A DNA stretch of 5,623 nucleotides from Burkholderia sp. (lineage in GTDB: Bacteria; Pseudomonadota; Gammaproteobacteria; Burkholderiales; Burkholderiaceae): contig JAQGMD010000294.1 of NCBI GenBank assembly GCA_028292565.1, positions 1 to 5,623 of the forward strand. The letters are read 5' to 3'. Below are positions 1 through 3,718 of the stretch, one piece after another. Under the pieces are notes generated by a model that saw only the letters and a program-made list of their open reading frames with translations, did not search any database and was not told the origin of the DNA. Each line of letters begins with the position of its first letter. Position 1 is the first letter of the stretch. Made by a program: the position numbers and the translations under genes.

Positions 1-248
1 ATCAGCGGGGAGTACAGCTGGAACGTACGCTCAACGCCTTCACCGGACGAAATCTTGCGTACGATGAAGTTGGAGTTCAGGCCGCGGTTGCGACGCGAAA
101 TCACGACGCCTTCGTAAGCCTGGGCGCGCTTGCGTGTGCCTTCGACTACGTTCACGCTGACGACGACGGTGTCACCGGGTGCGAAATCGGGGATTTTTTT
201 GCCCAGACGTTCAATTTCTGCTTGCTCAAGTTGTTGGATCAAGTCCAT
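1..248 (-). CDS. rplS: 50S ribosomal protein L19 (bL19), N-terminal part
   Basis: L19 is a protein of the large ribosomal subunit that lies near the 30S-50S interface. The gene begins at ATG (248..246) and leaves the window at its left edge after 82 complete codons, so the C-terminal third or so is missing. The visible protein begins [20 protein letters not shown]. It contains the typical L19 stretch [18 protein letters not shown] (residues 20-37), the basic [20 protein letters not shown] segment (40-59), and [21 protein letters not shown] (61-81, the SH3-like core). A GGAG Shine-Dalgarno at 256-259 sits 7 nt before the start. It is the last gene of the rpsP-rimM-trmD-rplS operon and lies 109 bp after trmD, a gap long enough to hold its own promoter or leader. 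The truncation is only the window boundary. Confidence 0.97.
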   Translation of the reverse strand, partial: MDLIQQLEQAEIERLGKKIPDFAPGDTVVVSVNVVEGTRKRAQAYEGVVISRRNRGLNSNFIVRKISSGEGVERTFQLYSPL

Positions 249-281
249 TTTTCAGCTCCAAATACCATCTTGCCGGCGCCT

Positions 282-300
282 CGGGTTGATATTCAGCCCG
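282..300. repeat. short inverted repeat in the rplS leader
   Basis: CGGGTTGA (282-289) and TCAGCCCG (293-300) can pair around a 3-nt loop with one imperfect position, a C-A mismatch in the minus-strand RNA. It lies 34 nt upstream of the rplS start codon and outside its Shine-Dalgarno. It might be a small leader hairpin. I do not recognise it as a known L19 leader. Confidence 0.3.
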
Positions 301-327
301 GTAGAGGATGGGGTTACACATGCGGCC

Positions 328-356
328 GATATAAAAACGTCCGCTCATTACTACAA
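328..356 (-). promoter_or_regulatory. candidate internal promoter in front of rplS
   Basis: On the minus strand a TTGTAG hexamer (356..351) is separated by exactly 17 nt from TATATC (333..328). This is a plausible but imperfect sigma70 pair: 4/6 for the -10 and 3-4/6 for the -35. The -35 begins inside the trmD stop region, and the predicted start would leave a leader of about 70 nt before rplS. A second promoter here would help raise L19 above TrmD. Inference only; the matches are not strong. Confidence 0.35.
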
Positions 357-364
357 ACTACAAA
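351..364. repeat. tandem heptamer CTACAAA x2 at the trmD stop codon
   Basis: CTACAAA occurs twice head to tail (351-357 and 358-364). On the coding (minus) strand this reads TTTGTAGTTTGTAG, so the trmD stop TAG (360..358) is followed seven bases later by a second TAG in another frame. The repeat overlaps the candidate rplS -35 element. It is probably a local duplication. Confidence 0.6.
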
Positions 365-1104
365 CCGCTTAAAAACTTCTCATCTGCGCGCGACAGCAAT
401 CCCGCTTCGCGCGCCTGTACTATCAGGTCCGGCCGTTTTTTCGCGGTCGCTTCCAGCGCCCGCTCCCGCCGCCATTTTTCAATCTCGGCATGATGGCCGC
501 CCAACAACACCGGCGGCACGGTCACGCCTTCATATACTTCAGGCCGCGTGTAGTGCGGACAATCCAGCAAACCGTTGACGAAGCTGTCTTCGACTGCCGA
601 CGAACCGTCATTCAATACGCCGGGCAACTGCCGGATCACTGCATCCATCAGCGCCATCGCCGGCAATTCACCGCCTGACAGCACGAAATCGCCGAGGCTG
701 ATTTCTTCATCCACGCAGCTATCCAGCAAACGCTGGTCGACTGCTTCATACCGTCCACACAGCAACACCAGGCCCGGCTCGGTCGTCAGCTGCATCACGC
801 GGCCATGCGTCAATGCGCGGCCTTGCGGCGACAGGTACACGACGCGCGGCGCTGCCAAACCATGCTGCATCTGACGTGCTTTGGCTGCAGTGATTGCGGC
901 TTCCAGCGGTTTCGCCAGCATTACCATTCCGGGCCCGCCGCCATAGGGGCGGTCGTCGATGGTGCGGTAATTATCGGCAGTAAAATCACGCGGATTCCAC
1001 AGCGACAATGTGCATTTCTGCTGCTCAAACGCGCGCCTGGTAATGCCCGACTGCGTCAACGCGGTGAACATTTCGGGAAAGAGCGTGACGACGTCAAATT
1101 GCAT
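358..1104 (-). CDS. trmD: tRNA (guanine-N1)-methyltransferase TrmD
   Basis: TrmD uses S-adenosylmethionine to methylate N1 of G37, next to the anticodon of tRNAs reading CNN/GGG-type codons, and so prevents +1 frameshifting. It is a dimeric SPOUT-class enzyme. The 248-residue product is close to the E. coli length (255). Seen in order: [13 protein letters not shown] at the N-terminus, [13 protein letters not shown] (50-62), the trefoil-knot SAM-binding segments [12 protein letters not shown] (114-125) and [19 protein letters not shown] (132-150), then [22 protein letters not shown] (172-193) with Asp173, the counterpart of the catalytic Asp169 of characterised TrmD, and [14 protein letters not shown] (200-213). 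The open frame extends upstream to 1212, but that part overlaps rimM and is not TrmD-like. The ATG at 1104 is chosen because it gives the family N-terminus and follows GAGGG (1116-1120). It lies 34 bp after the rimM stop. Confidence 0.97.
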   Translation of the reverse strand: MQFDVVTLFPEMFTALTQSGITRRAFEQQKCTLSLWNPRDFTADNYRTIDDRPYGGGPGMVMLAKPLEAAITAAKARQMQHGLAAPRVVYLSPQGRALTHGRVMQLTTEPGLVLLCGRYEAVDQRLLDSCVDEEISLGDFVLSGGELPAMALMDAVIRQLPGVLNDGSSAVEDSFVNGLLDCPHYTRPEVYEGVTVPPVLLGGHHAEIEKWRRERALEATAKKRPDLIVQAREAGLLSRADEKFLSGL

Positions 1105-1138
1105 CTCGTTGCCCACCCTCTTTTCAACAAACGCCGGG

Positions 1139-1705
1139 TTAGTAATCCAGCCCCCAGTCGACTGTAATCTTTTTTGCTTCCTGATCGACCGTTTTGACGA
1201 ACTGCTCGACAAACGGAATCAGCAATTCTTGCGGCGCTGCTTTGTCAGAACCCTCAGAACCTGGCGCCTGGGGCACTGTCACCCGCAAAATCGGATGCGC
1301 GCCGTAGTCCATCAGCTCATTGACCGTCCCAAGGGACTCGCCCTGCAGGTTTTCGACTGACAGGCCGATCAGGTCGATCCAGTAGAACTCACCGTTTGAC
1401 AGCGGCGGAAAATGGCTGCGCCGGATTTGCACGGCAGTGCCCTTGAGGGCCTCTGCCGCATTGCGGTCCGCCACGCCCATCAACTGGGCCACGACATCCT
1501 CGCCATGGATTTTGGCCTGCATCATGTCGACGTCGCGCAGATCAGGCTTATCCAGCCACCATGTCTTTGCGTACAGCAAGGCATCGGCATCGGCTGAATA
1601 CGGCTTGATCCGCACCCAGCCCTGGAGGCCGTAGGCGCCGGTAATATGACCGACCGGCACAAGATCGTCAGGGATCGTGATCCCCGATGCAGTTTTAACT
1701 GACAA
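1139..1705 (-). CDS. rimM: ribosome maturation factor RimM
   Basis: RimM binds ribosomal protein S19 and helps the head of the 30S subunit and the 3' domain of 16S rRNA to mature. The product is 188 residues (E. coli 182). It has the N-terminal RimM barrel with [20 protein letters not shown] (18-37), and a C-terminal PRC-barrel beginning FYWIDLIG (107-114), whose aromatic pair matches the YY residues known to matter for S19 binding, and ending in [14 protein letters not shown] (161-174) and TVDWGLDY. A Gly/Ser/Ala-rich insertion (146-159) lies within the PRC domain. The start is TTG (1705..1703). It is the only standard start codon between the in-frame TAA at 1726..1724 and a GTG at 1660, and it leaves an N-terminal tail like that of E. 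coli RimM. No convincing Shine-Dalgarno precedes it. The GTG would give a 173-residue protein starting almost at the first motif, which is less likely. It follows rpsP by 32 AT-rich bases. Confidence 0.95.
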   Translation of the reverse strand: MSVKTASGITIPDDLVPVGHITGAYGLQGWVRIKPYSADADALLYAKTWWLDKPDLRDVDMMQAKIHGEDVVAQLMGVADRNAAEALKGTAVQIRRSHFPPLSNGEFYWIDLIGLSVENLQGESLGTVNELMDYGAHPILRVTVPQAPGSEGSDKAAPQELLIPFVEQFVKTVDQEAKKITVDWGLDY

Positions 1706-1719
1706 ACTTATCTGACAAA
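1699..1719 (-). repeat. direct octamer repeat spanning the rimM start
   Basis: On the minus strand TTTGTCAG occurs at 1719..1712 and again at 1706..1699, separated by ATAAG, a period of 13 bp. The second copy contains the proposed TTG start of rimM and the first lies where a Shine-Dalgarno would be expected. The 13-bp period puts the first TTG out of frame, so it is not an alternative start. Confidence 0.55.
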
Positions 1720-1737
1720 AAACTTATTGCTTGATTA

Positions 1738-1995
1738 TTAATTAGCAGCAGCTTTTTTGCCGGCTTCCTTGACCAGGCGAGCAACGGTCGGCGACAACTG
1801 CGCGCCAACGCCTTCCCAGTAAGTCAGGCGATCTTGCACGATGCGGAAAGCTTCGTCCTTGCCGGAAGCAACCGGATTGTAAAAGCCGATGCGCTCGATA
1901 AAGCGGCCGTCGCGACGATTGCGCGAATCAGTTGCCACGATGTTGAAAAACGGGCGCTTCTTGGCGCCGGAACGAGCTAAACGAATAACGACCAT
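1738..1995 (-). CDS. rpsP: 30S ribosomal protein S16 (bS16)
   Basis: S16 is an early-binding protein of the small subunit that contacts the 5' and central domains of 16S rRNA. The 85-residue product is the usual length (E. coli 82). It shows the family pattern throughout: [20 protein letters not shown] (1-20), [21 protein letters not shown] (21-41), [20 protein letters not shown] (55-74), and a lysine/alanine-rich tail. ATG at 1995..1993 is the only sensible start. A modest GGA Shine-Dalgarno-like sequence (2005-2007) lies 9 nt upstream. It is the first gene of the rpsP-rimM-trmD-rplS operon and is directly behind a strong promoter. Confidence 0.98.
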   Translation of the reverse strand: MVVIRLARSGAKKRPFFNIVATDSRNRRDGRFIERIGFYNPVASGKDEAFRIVQDRLTYWEGVGAQLSPTVARLVKEAGKKAAAN

Positions 1996-2012
1996 AATTG
2001 TGTTTCCAAAAA

Positions 2013-2024
2013 GTGTTCGAACAC
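2013..2024. repeat. perfect 12-bp palindrome in the rpsP leader
   Basis: GTGTTCGAACAC is self-complementary. It lies 17 bp upstream of the rpsP ATG and, by the promoter prediction, within the transcribed leader of about 35 nt. As RNA it could fold as a 4-bp stem with a UCGA loop just before the ribosome-binding region. As DNA it could be a dimer-binding site. Its function is not known. Confidence 0.5.
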
Positions 2025-2037
2025 GGAAAAGCCGGGG

Positions 2038-2066
2038 ATTATAGCCCGATTACGAAATAACAGCAA
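2038..2066 (-). promoter_or_regulatory. sigma70-type promoter of the rpsP-rimM-trmD-rplS operon
   Basis: On the minus strand there is an exact TATAAT -10 hexamer (2043..2038). A TTGCTG sequence (2066..2061) lies upstream with the optimal 17-nt spacer and forms a half-consensus -35. The expected transcription start is near 2031, giving a leader of about 35 nt. The bases between the -10 and the start read CCCCGGC. Such GC-rich discriminators are typical of stable RNA and ribosomal protein promoters repressed by ppGpp (with DksA), so growth-rate control is likely here by inference. Confidence 0.75.
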
Positions 2067-2186
2067 CTTCAGCGGTGAGTCGCCTGCGCGAGACCCGGCC
2101 TGGTTACAGAATTTTGCCGCCATTGCCTTGGGAGCAACAGTCGTGCACACTACGGCCCGCGCTATGCTTGAAAGGATATCCCGACA

Positions 2187-2201
2187 CCGTACGGCGTACG
2201 G
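2187..2201. repeat. 15-bp palindrome upstream of the TM2 gene
   Basis: CCGTAC (2187-2192) and GTACGG (2196-2201) are perfect arms around GGC. It lies 67 bp before the TM2-protein ATG, in the otherwise featureless 200 bp between the rpsP promoter and that gene. It could be an operator or a leader hairpin. I found no convincing plus-strand -10/-35 pair near it. Confidence 0.4.
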
Positions 2202-2268
2202 GGACAGGCATTCTACCTCAAGCAAGGACAACTTCGTCCGGCAATTACTTTGCAACCCAGTAATCCAC

Positions 2269-2619
2269 ATGACCGCAAAACATAAAAACAAGACTCTTGC
2301 CACCCTGCTCGCCTTTGTCCTCGGCGGTCTGGGGGCGCACCGCTTTTATTTGCACGGAAGAAAAGACAAGTGGGCGTGGGGGCATGTAATGCTCTTTCCC
2401 TTTTCCATTTACGCCGGATTCATCGAAGCCCTGGTGATCGGCCTGATGCCGGACGACAAATGGGATGCCACCCATAATCCCGATTCCGGCCGCAAGTCGG
2501 ACTCCGGATGGCCGCTCGCCATTCTGCTCGTGCTGACGGTCGGATTCGGCGCGATCGCGGTGATCGGCACCATGGCGCGGATCGTGGACTATTTATATAC
2601 GGGCGGCGCCTACGGCTGA
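2269..2619 (+). CDS. TM2-domain membrane protein
   Basis: A 116-residue inner-membrane protein of unknown function. The N-terminal part is a TM2 domain: KNKTLATLLAFVLGGLGAHRFYLHGRK, with the hallmark GAHRFYL at residues 22-28 between a first membrane segment (about 9-23) and a second (about 38-60). A polar loop with MPDDKWDATHNPDSGRKSD (60-78) follows, then a third hydrophobic stretch (82-104, WPLAILLVLTVGFGAIAVIG) and a short Gly/Tyr-rich tail. The open frame continues upstream to a TTG at 2128, but that sequence is not TM2-like. The ATG at 2269 places the basic KHKNK stretch directly before the first helix. No good Shine-Dalgarno precedes this ATG, so the start is the best fit to the domain and not certain. 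The gene is divergent from rpsP and convergent with the DUF1059 gene. Confidence 0.88.
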   Translation: MTAKHKNKTLATLLAFVLGGLGAHRFYLHGRKDKWAWGHVMLFPFSIYAGFIEALVIGLMPDDKWDATHNPDSGRKSDSGWPLAILLVLTVGFGAIAVIGTMARIVDYLYTGGAYG

Positions 2620-2628
2620 TAGCGTTAC

Positions 2629-2662
2629 ACCAAAAAACAAGCCGCCTCATTCGGAGGCGGCT
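2629..2662 (-). terminator. intrinsic terminator for the DUF1059 gene
   Basis: GCCGCCTC (2641-2648) and GAGGCGGC (2654-2661) form a perfect 8-bp GC-rich stem, 9 bp with the flanking A-T pair, around a 5-nt loop. Read on the minus strand the stem is followed by TTGTTTTTTGG (2640..2630), a good U-tract. It begins 18 bp after the DUF1059 stop. On the plus strand no T-run follows, so it should work mainly in one direction, although it lies just past the end of the TM2 gene. Confidence 0.9.
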
Positions 2663-2680
2663 GTATGGTGATTCAACACA

Positions 2681-2899
2681 TCAGGCGTGCTGACGTACGG
2701 GGCGATCGACAGGCGGCGTGCCTTGTTTGAATAATCCGCTGAGCTGTTTGCGCAATTCCGGGCTGTCCTCATGCTGGTGAACTGTAACGGCATGTTGTAC
2801 CGCTGCTTCCAACAGTTCCTCATCACTGTCTGCGGCCATTGCAACGGAGCAGTTTGATTCGCTGGGAAATTCGCGGCAATCGATGTATTTGCGGGCCAT
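2681..2899 (-). CDS. DUF1059 family small protein, possibly metal-binding
   Basis: A 72-residue soluble protein without a signal peptide. MARKYIDCREFPSESNCSVA (1-20), SDEELLEAAVQHAVTVHQHE (25-44) and DSPELRKQL (45-53) match my memory of the DUF1059 family, which has been described as predicted small metal-binding proteins. Consistent with that, it has Cys8, Cys17, His36, His41 and His43. Metal binding has not been shown here and the function is unknown. The residues after about 60 form a variable polar tail. The open frame runs upstream to 3103, but the ATG at 2899 is preceded by a near-perfect Shine-Dalgarno GAGGAGG (2908-2914) at 8-nt spacing, which settles the start. It probably has its own transcript ending at the terminator at 2629-2662. 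Read-through from the DUF4864 gene 106 bp upstream is also possible. Confidence 0.92.
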   Translation of the reverse strand: MARKYIDCREFPSESNCSVAMAADSDEELLEAAVQHAVTVHQHEDSPELRKQLSGLFKQGTPPVDRPVRQHA

Positions 2900-2962
2900 G
2901 ACGGAAGCCTCCTCAAAATGGGTTTCGTGATAACGCGGCGGTGTACTGCTTGATTGATACGC

Positions 2963-2997
2963 CGGCGCCGCACCGACGCAATGCGTTCCCGCGCGGG
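2963..2997. repeat. cluster of three short palindromes between the DUF1059 and DUF4864 genes
   Basis: Three perfect palindromes follow one another: CGGCGCCG (2963-2970), ACGCAATGCGT (2976-2986, one central base) and CCCGCGCGGG (2988-2997). They occupy the 3' flank of the DUF4864 gene and the 5' flank of the DUF1059 gene. None is followed by a U-tract on the minus strand, so they do not look like a standard intrinsic terminator. They could be operator sites or GC-rich coincidence. Confidence 0.4.
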
Positions 2998-3005
2998 GAC
3001 TTGAT

Positions 3006-3446
3006 TCAGATGGAAAGGCTGGTCGTCTCGAGCAACTGACAGCCATCAATTTTCCACTCGCTATCCTCGTCCTGCAGCATCCAGAAAATTGCCACCCACA
3101 CATGGCGATCGTCGCCTGTGATGCGAACTACCTGGATGGCATTGCCGTCGATAACTTGCGGACTGGAAAACAGTGCAAGGCGGGGACGATAAATCGGCGT
3201 GTATTCTTCCTTGATCATGCGAAGGAAGTTATCCGCGGTACCGATTTGCATGCGCTTGGTAGGCGTGGTCAGCTCGAAGGCGCTGGTTGCATCGTCTTCC
3301 GCCAACGCTTCCAGCTGTGACTGTACGACGGTGCGAATAGCTATCGCGTCGTCAGTCGTAATATCGTTGAGCGGTTCGGCACCAAATGTTCCGCACGGTG
3401 CTACTAACCCGATCAGCAAAGTCGCTATCGCAAACAAGCGTTTCAT
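3006..3446 (-). CDS. secreted DUF4864 family protein
   Basis: A 146-residue protein with an N-terminal signal peptide: MKRLFAIATLLIGLVAPCGTFG, basic then hydrophobic, with likely cleavage after Gly22 before AEP. Cys18 follows Pro and is not in a proper lipobox, so a periplasmic rather than lipoprotein location is expected. The mature part begins with a helix AIRTVVQSQLEALAEDDATSAFELTTP (36-62), then FLRMIKEEYTPIYRPRLALF (74-93), and ends with strands including AIQVVRI (103-109), VWVAIFWMLQ (116-125) and WKIDGCQLLE (131-140). This matches the DUF4864 pattern and resembles NTF2-like folds, which is an inference. Function is unknown. The ATG at 3446 is chosen because it gives the signal peptide and follows GGAGG (3452-3456) at 5 nt. 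The 50 further upstream codons of open frame are non-coding in character and cross a terminator region. Confidence 0.88.
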   Translation of the reverse strand: MKRLFAIATLLIGLVAPCGTFGAEPLNDITTDDAIAIRTVVQSQLEALAEDDATSAFELTTPTKRMQIGTADNFLRMIKEEYTPIYRPRLALFSSPQVIDGNAIQVVRITGDDRHVWVAIFWMLQDEDSEWKIDGCQLLETTSLSI

Positions 3447-3480
3447 GGCCGCCTCCGGACCCGAACAAAAGCATTTCTTC

Positions 3481-3486
3481 AGTATA
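3481..3486 (-). promoter_or_regulatory. candidate -10 element for the DUF4864 gene
   Basis: TATACT on the minus strand (3486..3481) matches five of six consensus -10 positions and would place transcription start near 3474, about 28 nt before the ATG. No recognisable -35 lies at the right distance, so the promoter may depend on an activator or another sigma factor, or the match may be chance. Confidence 0.3.
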
Positions 3487-3530
3487 TGGCGCGTTAAAAA
3501 AAATGCTCCCACTTCGCGACGGAATTCAGC

Positions 3531-3562
3531 GGAAAAATAAAAGGCAGCCCGCAGGCTGCCTT
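3531..3562 (-). terminator. intrinsic terminator downstream of the acyl-CoA dehydrogenase
   Basis: AAGGCAGCC (3541-3549) and GGCTGCCTT (3554-3562) form a perfect 9-bp stem with a CGCA loop. On the minus strand the stem runs into TTTTATTTTTCC, a clear U-tract. No U-tract follows on the plus strand. It lies 142 bp beyond the dehydrogenase stop and separates that gene from the DUF4864 gene, so the two are probably not cotranscribed. Confidence 0.9.
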
Positions 3563-3590
3563 CATTACCATGAGTGGCATATTCGTCCTT

Positions 3591-3607
3591 CAGCAAATCA
3601 TTTGCTG
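3591..3607. repeat. perfect 17-bp palindrome
   Basis: CAGCAAAT (3591-3598) and ATTTGCTG (3600-3607) are perfect 8-bp arms with one central base. It has the size and near-symmetric form of a dimer-binding operator. It sits downstream of the dehydrogenase, 145 bp upstream of the DUF4864 start and on the far side of the terminator from it. Confidence 0.5.
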
Positions 3608-3614
3608 CTGATCG

Positions 3615-3656
3615 GTCCCCTCTCCCCCTGCGGGAGAGGGGTTGGGGGTAAGGGAC
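3615..3656. repeat. REP-like GC-rich intergenic repeat
   Basis: CCCCTCTCCC (3617-3626) and GGGAGAGGGG (3632-3641) are perfect 10-bp arms around a 5-nt loop, followed by TTGGGGGTAAGGGAC. The outer GTCCC (3615-3619) and GGGAC (3652-3656) can also pair, closing the whole unit. I recall that the pattern of a C/T-rich arm, GGGAGAGGG, then TTGGGG..AGGG, occurs as a dispersed extragenic repeat in many beta- and gammaproteobacterial genomes. That it is multicopy here is inferred and cannot be seen in this window. Confidence 0.65.
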
Positions 3657-3695
3657 TGAGCTTTCATTCAGTCACACACCTACTAAAAGCTCAGT
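3655..3695. repeat. 10-bp inverted repeat after the dehydrogenase gene
   Basis: ACTGAGCTTT (3655-3664) and AAAGCTCAGT (3686-3695) are perfect complements around a 21-nt loop. The left arm overlaps the last two bases of the REP-like unit. It lies just downstream of the dehydrogenase stop and would form a hairpin in the 3' end of its mRNA. No U-tract follows it. Confidence 0.6.
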
Positions 3696-3700
3696 AAAGC

Positions 3701-3718
3701 AGGATCAGAACTGATCCT
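3701..3718. repeat. palindrome across the dehydrogenase stop codon
   Basis: AGGATCAG (3701-3708) and CTGATCCT (3711-3718) are perfect 8-bp arms with a 2-bp centre. The right arm lies in the last codons (Glu-Asp-Gln) of the dehydrogenase and the left arm contains its TGA stop (3707..3705). Confidence 0.55.

Noticed and set aside
1105..1212. 36-codon N-terminal extension of trmD
   Set aside because: It overlaps the 3' end of rimM, is not TrmD-like, and the ATG at 1104 gives the exact family N-terminus with a GAGGG upstream.
805..1360. Plus-strand open frames opposite trmD and rimM (also 222-578, 575-874)
   Set aside because: They are antisense shadows of well-supported genes in GC-rich DNA and have no recognisable protein character.
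2128..2268. Upstream extension of the TM2 frame from TTG or the ATG at 2164
   Set aside because: The added residues have no TM2 or membrane character and neither start has a Shine-Dalgarno; still not fully excluded.
2900..3103. 68-codon upstream extension of the DUF1059 frame
   Set aside because: It overlaps the 3' end of the DUF4864 gene and passes through the palindromes; the strong Shine-Dalgarno at 2908-2914 fixes the start at 2899.
3447..3596. 50-codon upstream extension of the DUF4864 frame
   Set aside because: It runs through the dehydrogenase terminator, and the ATG at 3446 begins a standard signal peptide behind a GGAGG.
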